Source of the DNA: Helicobacter monodelphidis
GTDB lineage: Bacteria; Campylobacterota; Campylobacteria; Campylobacterales; Helicobacteraceae
Assembly (NCBI RefSeq): GCF_003288845.1
Contig: NZ_NHYN01000016.1
Coordinates: forward strand, 1 to 42,245
DNA: 42,245 nt
Direction: 5' to 3'
In this document: in pieces, positions 17,299 to 26,348 of the stretch
How positions within the stretch are numbered: the stretch's first letter is position 1
How the letters are laid out: each line of letters opens with the position of its first letter
Position numbers and translations under genes: made by a program
Notes under the pieces: generated by a model
The model's input: only the letters and a program-made list of their open reading frames with translations
Told to the model about the DNA's origin: nothing
Database searches by the model: none

Positions 17299-17760
17299 AT
17301 GGCATTGGAAAATCTTAAACCTGCTGAAGGTAGTGTTAAAAAACGCAAAAGAGTTGGAAGAGGTCAAGGAAGTGGAATGGGCAAAACCTCTACTCGTGGA
17401 GGAAAGGGGCAGACTGCTCGTTCAGGTTATAAAGAAAAAAGAGGTTTTGAGGGTGGTCAGCAACCCCTACAACGCAGACTACCTAAAGTTGGATTCAGGA
17501 GTCACTTTGAGAAACCATATGTTATTAATGTTGATCGAATCAAGGCTGTTGCTGAATTGAGTGAGATTACTCTTGAAAGTATCCATTCTGTTTGTGCCAT
17601 TCCTTCTTTTAAGGCAAAGCATGCATTAGCAAAGACATTAAATCAAGAAAAACAAAGTCATGCAAAGAGATGGATTGCTGTAAAGTTGATTGGCAGGGGA
17701 GCGAAAGCCTTAGCAAGTAAGGTTAAAGAACCTTACATTATAGTAAGTGGGCAAGCATAA
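17299..17760 (+). CDS. rplO: 50S ribosomal protein L15
   Basis: A 153-residue large-subunit protein. The glycine- and arginine-rich N-terminus with [19 protein letters not shown] and the block [17 protein letters not shown] identify it. It follows rpsE directly; the rpmD gene (L30) that separates them in many bacteria is absent, as in other Campylobacterota. Its stop codon shares a base with the ATG of secY, which couples membrane-pore synthesis to the ribosomal genes. Confidence 0.96.
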   Translation: MALENLKPAEGSVKKRKRVGRGQGSGMGKTSTRGGKGQTARSGYKEKRGFEGGQQPLQRRLPKVGFRSHFEKPYVINVDRIKAVAELSEITLESIHSVCAIPSFKAKHALAKTLNQEKQSHAKRWIAVKLIGRGAKALASKVKEPYIIVSGQA

Positions 17761-19025
17761 TGAATAAAGCCATCGTCAATAAAATTCTTATCACGCTTGG
17801 ATTTTTGTTTGCGTATAGGGTGTTGGCGTATATTCCTGTTCCGGGCGTTGATGCGACGGTTATTAAAGATTTTTTAGACCAACAGGGTAATAATGCCTTA
17901 GGGTATTTCAATATGTTTAGCGGTAATGCATTGGAGCGGGTGAGCATTATCTCTCTTGGGATTATGCCCTATATTACTTCATCGATTATTATGGAATTGC
18001 TTTCTGCGACTTTTCCTTCGTTAGCAAAGATGAAGAAAGAGAGAGACTCAATGCAGAAATATATGCAAATTGTTCGTTACATGACGGTTGTGATGACATT
18101 GATTCAGGCGATTACTGTTTCTTTTGGTTTACAGAGTGGCACAGAGTTGAGTGGAGCAATTTTATTTGGAGAAGATCAAATCTATCTCTTCGTGGCGATT
18201 GCAGCAATTTCGATGTTGGCAGGAACGATGATGTTGATGTGGATTGGTGAGCAAATCACACAACGTGGAATTGGTAATGGTATTTCTTTGATTATTTTTG
18301 CAGGAATTGTCTCAAGTATTCCTTCAGCGATTGGTGGTACTTTCAAATTAGTCAACACAAATGAGTTAAGCTATATTAAGTTAATTGGGATTGTTGCGGT
18401 GATTATTGTGACGATTTTAGCAATTATCTATGTGGAGTTGGGCGAACGACGTATTGCAATTTCCTATGCGAGAAAGGTGCTTATTCAAAATCAGCATAAG
18501 AGGATTATGAATTATATTCCAATTAAAATGAATCTAAGCGGGGTAATTCCACCTATTTTTGCATCAGCAATTTTGATGTTTCCTGCCACACTTTTACAGG
18601 CAACATCGACACCTTGGCTTTTAAGTGTTCGGGATTGGTTAAGTCCGGATAGTGTTTTTCATCATTTCTTAATGTTTATATTTGTTATATTTTTTGCTTA
18701 TTTTTATGCCTCCATTGTTTTTAATGCAAAGGATATTTCTGATAATTTGAAACGACAAGGTGGTTTTATACCAGGTATTAGACCTGGTGAGATGACGGCA
18801 GAGACACTTAATAATATTGCGAGTCGTTTAACTTTATTTGGTTCTTTATATCTTGCGGTGATTTCCACACTTCCTTGGCTTCTTGTAAAAGGCATGGGAG
18901 TTCCTTTCTATTTTGGAGGGACAGCCGTATTGATTGTTGTGCAGGTGGCACTTGATACGATGAGGAAAATTCAGTCTCAAATTATTATGAATCGTTATCA
19001 AACACTTAGTGCAGTGGGGTTGTAA
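17760..19025 (+). CDS. secY: Preprotein translocase subunit SecY
   Basis: A 421-residue inner-membrane protein forming the Sec channel with SecE and SecG. About ten hydrophobic helices are visible. Family signatures include VLAYIPVPGVD near the N-terminus (about 22-32), ISLGIMPYITSSIIMELL and the cytoplasmic loop FIPGIRPGEMTAETLN. The gene begins on the last base of rplO, and map follows after one base. The adk gene found here in many bacteria is missing from this position. Confidence 0.97.
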   Translation: MNKAIVNKILITLGFLFAYRVLAYIPVPGVDATVIKDFLDQQGNNALGYFNMFSGNALERVSIISLGIMPYITSSIIMELLSATFPSLAKMKKERDSMQKYMQIVRYMTVVMTLIQAITVSFGLQSGTELSGAILFGEDQIYLFVAIAAISMLAGTMMLMWIGEQITQRGIGNGISLIIFAGIVSSIPSAIGGTFKLVNTNELSYIKLIGIVAVIIVTILAIIYVELGERRIAISYARKVLIQNQHKRIMNYIPIKMNLSGVIPPIFASAILMFPATLLQATSTPWLLSVRDWLSPDSVFHHFLMFIFVIFFAYFYASIVFNAKDISDNLKRQGGFIPGIRPGEMTAETLNNIASRLTLFGSLYLAVISTLPWLLVKGMGVPFYFGGTAVLIVVQVALDTMRKIQSQIIMNRYQTLSAVGL

Positions 19026-19026
19026 G

Positions 19027-19785
19027 ATGGGAATTAATATTCGCAAACCAGCTGAAATTGAAAAATTGCGACTTGCTAATAAGATTGTAGCAGGGACACT
19101 CTCTCTTTTGAGAGAGAATGCTAAGGAGGGAATTTCTCTCTTAGAGCTTGATAAAATTGCGGAGGACTACATTCGTTCGCATGGTGCACGCCCTTCTTTT
19201 AAGGGGTTATATGGTTTTCCTAATACGCTTTGCACCTCTTTGAATACTGTGATTATTCATGGTATTCCTACAGATTATAAGCTCAAAGAGGGGGATATTA
19301 TTGGCTTGGATGTTGGAACGGAACTAGAAGGTTACTATGGTGATGGTGCGATTACTGTGCCTATTGGTCGTGTAGGTAACCAAGATGAGGCATTAATTGC
19401 TTGTGCAAAAGATAGCCTTTATGCAGCCATTGATTGTATTCGTGTAGGTATGCATTTTAAGGAATTAAGTCACTTTTTAGAGCAGTTTATACTAAAGAGG
19501 GGTTTTGTACCTTTGAGAAGCTTTTGTGGACATGGTATTGGTAAGAAGCCTCATGAAGAGCCAGAAATTCCAAATTACTTAAATGGAAGCAACCCTAAGC
19601 AAGGACCAAAAATCAAAGAAGGTATGGTTTTTTGTATAGAGCCGATGATTTGTCAAAAAAGTGGAGATCCAAAAATTTTGCAGGATAAGTGGAGTGTTAC
19701 TTCCGTTGATGAATTGAATGGTAGTCATTATGAGCATACTGTTGCCGTTGTTGGCGGATGTGCTGAGATTTTAACACAGGAGTAG
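19027..19785 (+). CDS. map: Type I methionine aminopeptidase
   Basis: A 252-residue enzyme that removes the initiator methionine in the cytosol. The five metal ligands are present: Asp95 (GLDVG), Asp106 (YGDGA), His169 (CGHGIG), Glu205 (CIEPM) and Glu236 (YEHT); His79 of VIIHGIP is also kept. The ATG at 19027, one base after secY, gives the family length; an in-frame ATG 18 bases earlier is inside secY. It is a normal member of this operon. Confidence 0.97.
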   Translation: MGINIRKPAEIEKLRLANKIVAGTLSLLRENAKEGISLLELDKIAEDYIRSHGARPSFKGLYGFPNTLCTSLNTVIIHGIPTDYKLKEGDIIGLDVGTELEGYYGDGAITVPIGRVGNQDEALIACAKDSLYAAIDCIRVGMHFKELSHFLEQFILKRGFVPLRSFCGHGIGKKPHEEPEIPNYLNGSNPKQGPKIKEGMVFCIEPMICQKSGDPKILQDKWSVTSVDELNGSHYEHTVAVVGGCAEILTQE

Positions 19786-19792
19786 AAATATA

Positions 19793-20035
19793 ATGGCAAA
19801 AAATAATACTCCAAAGAAGGAGAAGGATGTTATTGAGGTTGTAGGGAAAGTTATTGAGGCTTTACCTAATGCTACCTTTAGAGTGGAGCTTGAGAATAAT
19901 AAACATATAATTCTATGTCACATAGCAGGAAGAATGCGTATGCATTATATTCGTATTTTACCTGGTGATAAGGTTGACGTGGAGTTAACACCCTATAGTT
20001 TAGATAAAGGGCGTATTACTTATAGACATAAGTAA
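19793..20035 (+). CDS. infA: Translation initiation factor IF-1
   Basis: An 80-residue OB-fold factor that blocks the ribosomal A site during initiation. The typical body reads [22 protein letters not shown], then [23 protein letters not shown] and a basic end RITYRHK. About eight extra N-terminal residues (AKNNTPKK) precede the usual start. It lies seven bases after map. The start was kept at the first ATG. Confidence 0.96.
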   Translation: MAKNNTPKKEKDVIEVVGKVIEALPNATFRVELENNKHIILCHIAGRMRMHYIRILPGDKVDVELTPYSLDKGRITYRHK

Positions 20036-20091
20036 TGTTTAATTGAAAACTAAGTAGAATTAGCAATTTTTGCTGTAACAAGGAGAATGTG

Positions 20092-20205
20092 ATGAAAGTT
20101 AGACCTTCTGTAAAGAAGATGTGTGATAAATGTAAGATTGTAAAACGTAATGGTGTAGTCAGAGTGATTTGTTCTACCCCAAAACACAAACAAAGACAAG
20201 GATAG
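20092..20205 (+). CDS. rpmJ: 50S ribosomal protein L36, zinc type
   Basis: A 37-residue protein, [15 protein letters not shown] and so on, ending KHKQRQG. Cys11, Cys14, Cys27 and His32 form the single zinc site, so this is the zinc-binding form. It is preceded by AGGAG and by a 56-base spacer after infA, one of the larger gaps in the operon. rpsM follows after three bases. Read directly from the sequence because of its small size. Confidence 0.96.
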   Translation: MKVRPSVKKMCDKCKIVKRNGVVRVICSTPKHKQRQG

Positions 20206-20208
20206 AAA

Positions 20209-20577
20209 ATGGCACGTATTGCTGGTGTAGATTTACCGAAAAAGAAGAGGGTTGAGTATGGCTTGACTTATATTTATGGGATTGGCTTGAAAACATCAAG
20301 GGATATTCTTAAGGCAGTCAATATTTCCTTAGATAAGAGGGTTCATGAGTTGAATGAGGCTGAAATTTCAGCAATTAGCAAACAAATTCAAGAGACATGT
20401 CTCGTAGAAGGAGATTTGCGTAAGAAAGTAACTATGGACATCAAAACTTTAATGGACTTGGGTAATTATCGCGGTTTAAGGCATCGAAAGGGACTCCCTG
20501 TGCGAGGACAAACAACTAAGAATAATGCACGTACACGCAAAGGTAAGCGTAAGACTGTAGGTAGTGCAAGTAAGTAA
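20209..20577 (+). CDS. rpsM: 30S ribosomal protein S13
   Basis: A 122-residue head protein that contacts tRNA and the 50S subunit. It begins [26 protein letters not shown] and contains [14 protein letters not shown] followed by [13 protein letters not shown]. It is complete and of normal length. It is preceded by rpmJ and followed after 10 bases by rpsK. Confidence 0.98.
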   Translation: MARIAGVDLPKKKRVEYGLTYIYGIGLKTSRDILKAVNISLDKRVHELNEAEISAISKQIQETCLVEGDLRKKVTMDIKTLMDLGNYRGLRHRKGLPVRGQTTKNNARTRKGKRKTVGSASK

Positions 20578-20587
20578 GAGGTAAAAA

Positions 20588-20980
20588 ATGGCGACAAAGA
20601 AAACAACAAAAAAGCGAATTGTAAGAAAGAATATTGCACGAGGTGTGATTTATATCTCTGCAACTTTCAATAATACAAGTGTAACAATCACTGATGAAAT
20701 GGGTAATGTGATTTGTTGGAGTACGGCCGGTGCGTTGGGCTTTAAGGGTAGCAAAAAGTCAACACCTTATGCAGCTCAACAGGCAGTTGAAAATGCTGTA
20801 GCGAAGGCTAAAGAACATGGTATTAAAGAGTTAGGCGTAAAAGTGCAGGGGCCGGGTAGCGGTAGTGAAACTGCTGTGAAAAGTTTAGGTGCAATTGAAG
20901 GAATCAAAGTGCTTTGGTTTAAAAATATCACACCACTTCCTCATAATGGTTGCCGTCCACCTAAGAGAAGAAGAGTGTAA
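20588..20980 (+). CDS. rpsK: 30S ribosomal protein S11
   Basis: A 130-residue platform protein near the Shine-Dalgarno helix. It has [20 protein letters not shown] and [26 protein letters not shown], and ends [10 protein letters not shown]. It is of normal length, with AGAGG before the ATG. Confidence 0.98.
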   Translation: MATKKTTKKRIVRKNIARGVIYISATFNNTSVTITDEMGNVICWSTAGALGFKGSKKSTPYAAQQAVENAVAKAKEHGIKELGVKVQGPGSGSETAVKSLGAIEGIKVLWFKNITPLPHNGCRPPKRRRV

Positions 20981-20991
20981 AGGAGAAGAAT

Positions 20992-21618
20992 ATGGCAAGA
21001 TATAGAGGACCTGTTGAAAAAATTGAGAGACGTTTTGACCAATGCCTAGAATTAAAGGGCGAAAGGAGATTAAGCGGTAAGTCAGCTCTAGACAAAAGAC
21101 ATTACGGACCAGGACAACATGGCCAAAGAAGAAGTAAACCTTCCGATTATGCATTGCAACTTCATGAAAAGCAAAAAGCGAAGATGTTTTATGGAGTTTC
21201 TGAAAAACAATTCAGGGGTATTTTTAGAGAAGCAAGTCGTATGGAGGGAAATACGGGTTCTTTGCTTATTACTTTGTTGGAATCTCGTTTGGATAACATT
21301 GTGTATCGTATGGGTTTTGCAACGACAAGACGATTTGCACGACAGCTTGTGACGCATGGACATATCCTTGTTGATGGTAAAAGATTGAGTATTCCTTCAG
21401 CAGTTATTTTTCCGGGACAAAAGATTGAGATTGTGCAAAAGAGTAAAAATAATCCCCAAATTAAGCGGGCGATTGAGTTGACTCATCAAACTGGTATCGT
21501 TGCGTGGGTGGATGTTGACCAAGAAAAAGTGTTTGGGATTTTTACGCGTCTACCTGAGAGAGAAGAAGTCGTGATTCCTGTCCAAGAAAGACTAATTGTT
21601 GAGCTATATTCTAAATAA
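20992..21618 (+). CDS. rpsD: 30S ribosomal protein S4
   Basis: A 208-residue primary 16S rRNA-binding protein. The N-terminus [15 protein letters not shown], the segment [20 protein letters not shown] and the S4 RNA-binding domain [31 protein letters not shown] identify it. Only one cysteine is present, so this is the zinc-free type, in contrast with S14 and L36 of the same operon. S4 represses the alpha operon in E. coli; no such leader was identified here. Confidence 0.98.
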   Translation: MARYRGPVEKIERRFDQCLELKGERRLSGKSALDKRHYGPGQHGQRRSKPSDYALQLHEKQKAKMFYGVSEKQFRGIFREASRMEGNTGSLLITLLESRLDNIVYRMGFATTRRFARQLVTHGHILVDGKRLSIPSAVIFPGQKIEIVQKSKNNPQIKRAIELTHQTGIVAWVDVDQEKVFGIFTRLPEREEVVIPVQERLIVELYSK

Positions 21619-21632
21619 TTAAGGATTGGTGA

Positions 21633-22631
21633 ATGAAAACAATTAAAACTACCCCTTATACACCAACAGATATTTCAATTCAGGAGATTGATAAGAATAC
21701 AACGCGCATTCTTGCTTACCCTTTTGAGAATGGTTATGCCTTGACCGTTGCACATCCTTTAAGAAGATTACTTTTAGGTAGCTCTGTGGGATTTGCACCT
21801 ATTGCTATACGTATTGAAGGTGTGGCACATGAATTTGATTCTTTACGCGGAATGATGGAGGATGTGACGTTATTTATTGCAAATTTGAAGCAAGTGCGCT
21901 TCAAGATTACTTCTGATGAACAGAGAGTAGTGATGGATTATAGCTTCAGTGGTCCGACTACCCTCAAGGGAAGTGACTTGAATAGCGATGAGGTTGAAGT
22001 TGTAACTCCAGATCAATATATTGCAACCATTAATGAAAATGGAGTATTTAATTTTTCTGTTATTATTGAAAAAGGGATTGGGTTTGTTCCTAGCGAGGAT
22101 ATTAGAAATATCATTCCTGATGGTTTTATCCCTATTGATGCGTATTTTACGCCTGTAAGAAAAGTTACCTACCAGATTGAAAATATGCTTGTTGATGATG
22201 ATCCAAATTTTGAGAAAATTGTTTTGGAGATTGAAACAGATGGACAAATTGATCCTCTCTCTGCATTCAATAATGCACTTGAAGTGATGCGAAGACAACT
22301 TTCTGTCTTTGGGCAAGAATGGAGTGTTGAGAGTGACCGCGTGGACTCTACTGAATACGAAGCTGATATTAAAGAACTCTTACAGAAAATCGATACTTTG
22401 GGTTTGAGTGCGAGGTCTTTTAATTGCTTGGAGCGAGCAAACATTAAGTTTATTGGTGAGATTATTTTAATGAGTGAGGCAGAGCTAAAAGAAGTCAAGA
22501 ATTTAGGGAAGAAGTCTACAGATGAAATTAAGGATAAACTAGAGGAGCTTGGCTATCCCATTGGGGGTACTATTTCTCCAGAGATTCTTGCTGCTTTGCA
22601 AAAGAAATTGTTAAAAATGAAAAATAGTTAA
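21633..22631 (+). CDS. rpoA: RNA polymerase alpha subunit
   Basis: A 332-residue subunit that nucleates RNA polymerase assembly. The N-terminal domain (to about 230) has NGYALTVAHPLRRLLLGSSVGFAPIAIRI. After a linker the C-terminal domain (about 255-325) carries LGLSARSFNCLERANIKFIGEI and VKNLGKKSTDEIKDKL, the part that binds UP elements and activators. It is of normal length and is followed by rplQ after nine bases. Confidence 0.98.
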   Translation: MKTIKTTPYTPTDISIQEIDKNTTRILAYPFENGYALTVAHPLRRLLLGSSVGFAPIAIRIEGVAHEFDSLRGMMEDVTLFIANLKQVRFKITSDEQRVVMDYSFSGPTTLKGSDLNSDEVEVVTPDQYIATINENGVFNFSVIIEKGIGFVPSEDIRNIIPDGFIPIDAYFTPVRKVTYQIENMLVDDDPNFEKIVLEIETDGQIDPLSAFNNALEVMRRQLSVFGQEWSVESDRVDSTEYEADIKELLQKIDTLGLSARSFNCLERANIKFIGEIILMSEAELKEVKNLGKKSTDEIKDKLEELGYPIGGTISPEILAALQKKLLKMKNS

Positions 22632-22640
22632 GGAGAGAAT

Positions 22641-22991
22641 ATGAGACATAATCATGGTTATAGAAAATTAGGCAGGACATCTTCACACAGAAAAGCTTTA
22701 TTGAAGAATCTTGCGATTGCTCTCATCGATAAAGGTAAAATTGAAACAACAGTAATGAAAGCAAAGGAATTGCAGAGTTACATTGAGCGATTAATTACGA
22801 AAGCAGGGGAGGAAACGCCAAATGCACATCGTCTTGTCTTTGCTTATTTGCAAGATAAGAAAGCGACACATAAACTTGTTGCGGATATTGCACCACAATA
22901 CAGGGAGAGGCCTGGTGGTTATACGCGTATTGTCAGGACGCGTTTGAGGGCAGGTGATGCAGCACCATTAGCTTTTATTGAGCTTGTGTAA
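22641..22991 (+). CDS. rplQ: 50S ribosomal protein L17
   Basis: A 116-residue protein near the tunnel exit and the last gene of the operon. It begins [25 protein letters not shown] and has [26 protein letters not shown] at its end. It is of normal length. A strong hairpin lies directly behind its stop codon. Confidence 0.98.
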   Translation: MRHNHGYRKLGRTSSHRKALLKNLAIALIDKGKIETTVMKAKELQSYIERLITKAGEETPNAHRLVFAYLQDKKATHKLVADIAPQYRERPGGYTRIVRTRLRAGDAAPLAFIELV

Positions 22992-22996
22992 AATCA

Positions 22997-23028
22997 TTAC
23001 TTAGAGTTATCATCATAACTCTAAGTAA
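22997..23028 (+). terminator. Hairpin ending the ribosomal operon
   Basis: TTACTTAGAGTTAT, the loop CATC, then the exact reverse complement: a perfect 14-bp stem six bases after rplQ. The tail is GAGATACTTTTG, so the U-tract is short and broken. A richer T stretch follows about 35-60 bases later. Termination may be completed there. Confidence 0.75.
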
Positions 23029-23147
23029 GAGATACTTTTGAATGGGAGATTGATTGCTTCCGCTCTTCTCTTTTTCTTTTTTTATTTAGTAATCTTTTGT
23101 AGTATTAATTCTTGAGTGAGTGTTTAAATATCCTTATTGTTTTGTTG

Positions 23148-23153
23148 TATAAT
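23148..23153 (+). promoter_or_regulatory. Probable -10 box of the Tam-like gene
   Basis: TATAAT preceded directly by TTG repeats, 30 bases before the chosen ATG at 23183. No good -35 is visible at the usual distance, which is common in Campylobacterota promoters. Confidence 0.5.
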
Positions 23154-23182
23154 TCTTTAAAATGTTAGAAGGAGTAAGCAAT

Positions 23183-23959
23183 ATGGAACGAAGTGAATGG
23201 AGTGCAAGTCTTTACCTTAAGTTTGAAGAAGAGAGAAGTAAGCCTGCTATAGATTTGGCGAATAGATTAAGAAAATTAAGTCCGCTAAATATAGTTGATG
23301 TTGGTTGTGGTCCAGGTAATAGTACGGCAATTTTGCATTCTTTTTTTCCCAATGCTCAATTATTAGGAGTTGATCATTCTATGAGTATGATAGAGTCCGC
23401 ACGCAATCAACATCCACATCTTTCATTTAATTTCTGCGATGCTAGAGAAATATCAGGCGAATATGATTTAATTTTTGCGAATGCTTCATTGCAGTGGTTA
23501 CCTTGCCATCATACTCTTATCCCATTTTTAATGGAGAAGCTTAGTTCAAATGGTGTACTTGCTGTGCAAATGCCAAATAATACTAATGAACCATTGTATT
23601 GTGTGATTGATAAAATGATAAAAAATTCAAAATGGGGTTTTAAACATACAGAGATTGAAATAAATGAAACATTGCAACCTCAAGAATATATTGAAATTCT
23701 CATGAAATGTGCAAGCCAATTTGAAGTTTGGGAGAGCATCTATTATCAATGTATGCCCTCACACCAATCTTTGATTGAATGGGTGCGGGCCACTAAACTT
23801 CGACCTTATTTGAATGCTTTGAAAGATGATTATAAACTACAATTTGAGAATGAATTATTGGAACAAATTATACCTCTTTATTCACCCATAAAGTCGCCAA
23901 CACAAGATTATAAGATTTTGTTTGGATTTAAGCGATTATTTTTTATAGCAACAAAATGA
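23183..23959 (+). CDS. Trans-aconitate 2-methyltransferase-like enzyme
   Basis: A 258-residue cytosolic SAM methyltransferase. The opening WSASLYLKFEEERSKPAIDL and motif I VDVGCGPGNST (38-48), Asp64, and FANASLQWLPCH closely follow Tam, which methylates trans-aconitate, an inhibitor of aconitase. The C-terminal WVRATKLRPYL also fits. The start at 23183 has AAGGAG eight bases upstream, better than the ATG at 23162. The gene has its own -10 box and stands between the ribosomal terminator and mobile-element debris, so it is a single-gene unit. A related biotin-pathway BioC-type methyltransferase is a less likely reading. Confidence 0.8.
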   Translation: MERSEWSASLYLKFEEERSKPAIDLANRLRKLSPLNIVDVGCGPGNSTAILHSFFPNAQLLGVDHSMSMIESARNQHPHLSFNFCDAREISGEYDLIFANASLQWLPCHHTLIPFLMEKLSSNGVLAVQMPNNTNEPLYCVIDKMIKNSKWGFKHTEIEINETLQPQEYIEILMKCASQFEVWESIYYQCMPSHQSLIEWVRATKLRPYLNALKDDYKLQFENELLEQIIPLYSPIKSPTQDYKILFGFKRLFFIATK

Positions 23960-24146
23960 ATACTAAGATATATAAATTATTTATTAAATTAAGAATACAC
24001 TACTCTAAATAATAAAGGTGTTTTATTTCAGTCTGTCACCTAAGATTCTTAATTTTTTAAAGCTAGCATATTTTGGAACTTTTTAATGTTTTGACTGTGG
24101 GAGTATATACAATTTTTAACTACATATTAATATTTTTATAATTATT

Positions 24147-24800
24147 TTATAAAAATTGGAAATTTGTGGAACTTAAGGGTGTGTAATCCAGCCTTTTTAG
24201 ATACTTGTTGTTTAATATCCCTGTGTGGTTTTTTACAAACGTGTTTAGCTCTTGCAAGGTATGTAAAGAAGTGATATTTGTCTTCTGTCCTTTTTTAATC
24301 GTTTTGTTTGACGACTGAAAAACTGTTCGATAGCTTGTCTTTGGCTCATAGAATGCCCGATATAACCCTTAATCCACTCCATTAACGCATTTTGACGTCT
24401 GTGGTTAGATTCTACAAAAGGCTTACACCAGCCACTATAAGCAGGGGTGCGGATATATTCAATGTCAAGTCTTTCTAAAACCTCTTGTGTGTATAGCGAC
24501 TCAAAAGCGCAGAACCATTATCACCCTTAATTTTTTGGGGCTTTCCAAACTTAGGAATATATTAGTTACCGCCCTAGCCACACCTAAAGAATTTTCAGTG
24601 TCACAGATATGAAAACTACACACACTGCTATAAGTATCCACCAAAGAAACAAGACAAAACCGCTTTTGAAAGCAATCAAACTCATTCACATGCAAACCTG
24701 AAGCCTTACTTTAGCTCTTTGACATCAATCATAGTGCCATCGATGCAAAGCAAAGATGATAGCATTAAATTTTTTATTGATTCAACACGAATCAAAGTGA
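24147..24800 (-). pseudogene. Frameshifted D,D35E (rve) transposase remnant
   Basis: Pieces of an integrase-core transposase appear in successive frames on the minus strand. About 24497-24705 reads HVNEFDCFQKRFCLVSLVDTYSS, giving the probable first catalytic Asp, then GDNGS with the second Asp. After a frame change come YTQEVLERLDIEYIRTPAYSGWC and KPFVESNHRR with the catalytic Glu, 35 residues after the Asp. A further frame change leads to SLHTLQELNTFVKNHTG. At least two frameshifts and a missing N-terminus make it inactive. Upstream, LLCIDGTMIDVKELK in another frame may be part of it. The family could be IS3/IS481-like or a Mu-like phage transposase. No terminal repeats were found. Confidence 0.7.
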
Positions 24801-24827
24801 ATCTTACCAACATAAAGGAGGAAGAAA

Positions 24828-24977
24828 ATGCAAGTTTTAAACATGTCATTGAGCGAATTAGAGGAGTGGTCAGAAAGGAGATTGCAAGAATCCAGGAGGA
24901 AGAGGCAACAAGCGGAGCGGAACTTAGAGGAATATATCTTAAAAGTTTTGGAAGAGAGAAGGCAGGGGAATTCATAG
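24828..24977 (+). CDS. Small charged ORF with strong ribosome binding site
   Basis: A 49-residue frame starts at ATG 24828 after AAAGGAGG with ideal six-base spacing, one of the strongest sites in the window. The product is helical and rich in Glu, Arg and Gln, beginning MQVLNMSLSELEEWSERRL. The SLSELEEW-type start recalls small phage tail-assembly proteins, but that is a guess from pattern only. It abuts the transposase remnant, so it may be a leftover phage or mobile-element gene. A longer frame (24719-25117) overlaps it in another phase but lacks a ribosome binding site. Expression is uncertain. Confidence 0.4.
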   Translation: MQVLNMSLSELEEWSERRLQESRRKRQQAERNLEEYILKVLEERRQGNS

Positions 24978-25613
24978 AGGAAGCAGACAATTATGCTCAA
25001 TCTAAAGGCTTAATAACCATAGAAGTCTTAGATTGTCTCTTTGAACTAAAAGGTCTTCTCCTGACTAAAAATAGTATAAGCATTATTGTTATAAAAAGGC
25101 AAGTGGTTTTTGCGTGAGGGCTATATGATATGGGGGTATAATTTGGGTTGTTATGATTTAGTAGCTTTTTGTATGCTATAGATCGAAAGGTATTTGGGAT
25201 ATTGCAATACAAAGGAGTTACTGTGGTAAGGCTTGTGATTTATGGACAGTTTTGAATGGAGAGGGCGTTGGTGAGAATGGAATTTTGAAATTATTTAGTT
25301 TTACCATATATATGTTTCGATATCTCTACGAGAGAAAATGCAAAACTCCTATTTGTGAGAGATTACAAGAGAAGGTGAACTTAACCAGCTAAAGTTTTTG
25401 TAAATAGGACATGACTGCTCATCGTCACCTAACGAACGATAAGAGTGGAGCAAAAGCCAATTGTTTTGAACTTCTAGAACAGAAGCAATAGGATATAAAC
25501 GTACCCAGGAGTATTTTTCTCAAAGAAACCAATCCTTAGAGAAAAACCCCCATATTGGTTTTACTCTAAGGTAGGAATATTGCTGAGGATGGTGTCTTTT
25601 TCTCTGTTTGTGA
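24978..25613. other. Long stretch without a convincing gene, possible RNA
   Basis: No supported protein gene lies in these 636 bases. The first 140 continue an open frame without homology. From about 25310 the base composition becomes less AT-biased and short inverted repeats occur, for example CTCATCGT facing ACGATAAGAG around 25407-25443, and a large hairpin at 25534-25571. Neither the conserved cores of RNase P RNA or tmRNA nor the SRP RNA loop was found. It could be an unrecognised structured RNA or decayed mobile DNA. Confidence 0.35.
25534..25571 (-). terminator. Large hairpin after the OmpA-like gene
   Basis: CCTTAGAG-A-AAAACC (25534-25548) pairs with GGTTTT-A-CTCTAAGG (25557-25571), giving 14 pairs, one A/A mismatch and an eight-base loop. 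On the minus strand it lies about 45 bases past the OmpA-like stop codon and is followed by ATTGGTTTCTTT, a poor U-tract. It probably terminates that gene. Confidence 0.5.
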
Positions 25614-26288
25614 CTATTTTGTAATTGCAGTTAAAGAAATTTCAACACGACGATTTTGAGCACGTCCTGCATCTGTTTTATTGTCTGCAATAAAGTTTGT
25701 TGCACCCAAGCCCTCACTGACTAATCTTTCTTTTTTAACATTCTTGCTTTGGAGGTAGTTTGCAACTGTATCCGCTCGTTTTTGAGATAAACTCTTATTT
25801 ACAGCTGCAGAACCCGTGCTATCTGTAAATCCAGCAACAGTAACAATTGTTTTATCGTATTCTGTTAAAACTGCACCTACAGAGTCTAGCACACTGTAAA
25901 ATTGTGGGCTAAGGTCTGCACTTCCTGTTTTGAAAGTAATATCACCGGGCATATTTAATGTAATTTCATCACCATTACGCGTTACACTTACACCTGTATT
26001 TGCAAGTTGTTTGCGTAGTTTAGCGTCTTGATAATCCATATACCCACCAACAGCACCACCAGCTACAGCACCAATTCCAGCACCAATCGCTGCACCTTTT
26101 GCACGATTTTTCTTAGAAACCAATGCACCAATTCCAGCACCTGCAGCCGCTGCAATTCCAGCACCCAACACGGTTCGACTGATTTGAGACTCACCTGTTG
26201 TGGGGTTTGTTGTGCAAGCTACCAAAAACAACGCTGAACAAGTAGCAATAGAAACTGCTGAAAATAACTTCTTATAAACTAAAACCAT
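25614..26288 (-). CDS. OmpA-family outer-membrane lipoprotein, YiaD-like
   Basis: A 224-residue lipoprotein. The signal ends at LVAC with Cys25. A glycine-zipper region follows (about 43-85, GAGIAAAAGAGIGALV and GAAIGAGIGAVAGGAVGG), which may insert in the membrane. The OmpA-like peptidoglycan-binding domain occupies the rest, with TFKTGSADLSPQF, VAGFTDSTGS and the closing LSQKRADTVANYL and GRAQNRRVEI. It would tether the outer membrane to the cell wall. The ATG at 26288 was chosen because AGGGAG lies five bases before it and the lipobox is then well placed; an upstream in-frame ATG adds 20 residues. A good promoter lies upstream, so it is a single-gene unit. Confidence 0.9.
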   Translation of the reverse strand: MVLVYKKLFSAVSIATCSALFLVACTTNPTTGESQISRTVLGAGIAAAAGAGIGALVSKKNRAKGAAIGAGIGAVAGGAVGGYMDYQDAKLRKQLANTGVSVTRNGDEITLNMPGDITFKTGSADLSPQFYSVLDSVGAVLTEYDKTIVTVAGFTDSTGSAAVNKSLSQKRADTVANYLQSKNVKKERLVSEGLGATNFIADNKTDAGRAQNRRVEISLTAITK

Positions 26289-26319
26289 AACATCTCCCTT
26301 AGTAAAATGAAATTTTGTC

Positions 26320-26348
26320 ATAGTATCATAAAAGAATAAAAAAGTCAA
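26320..26348 (-). promoter_or_regulatory. Sigma70-type promoter of the OmpA-like gene
   Basis: Read on the minus strand: TTGACT (26348-26343), 17 bases, TACTAT (26325-26320). The leader to the ATG at 26288 is about 25 bases. Both boxes are close to consensus. Confidence 0.75.

Noticed and set aside
21870-22316. 148-codon minus-strand frame inside rpoA
   Set aside because: It is antisense to a fully conserved rpoA sequence, with no independent evidence of coding.
9083-22991. Many antisense frames over the ribosomal operon, for example 12985-13279 and 10609-10836
   Set aside because: All are opposite to highly conserved ribosomal protein genes and show no motifs or start signals.
24719-25117. 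132-codon plus-strand frame
   Set aside because: Its start lacks a ribosome binding site and the first third is antisense to the transposase remnant; the smaller frame at 24828 has a far better start signal.
25118-25613. Possible RNase P RNA or tmRNA
   Set aside because: The conserved GAGGAAAGTCC core of RNase P, the GGATTCGAC type element of tmRNA and a tag frame of the AKAA type were not found on either strand.
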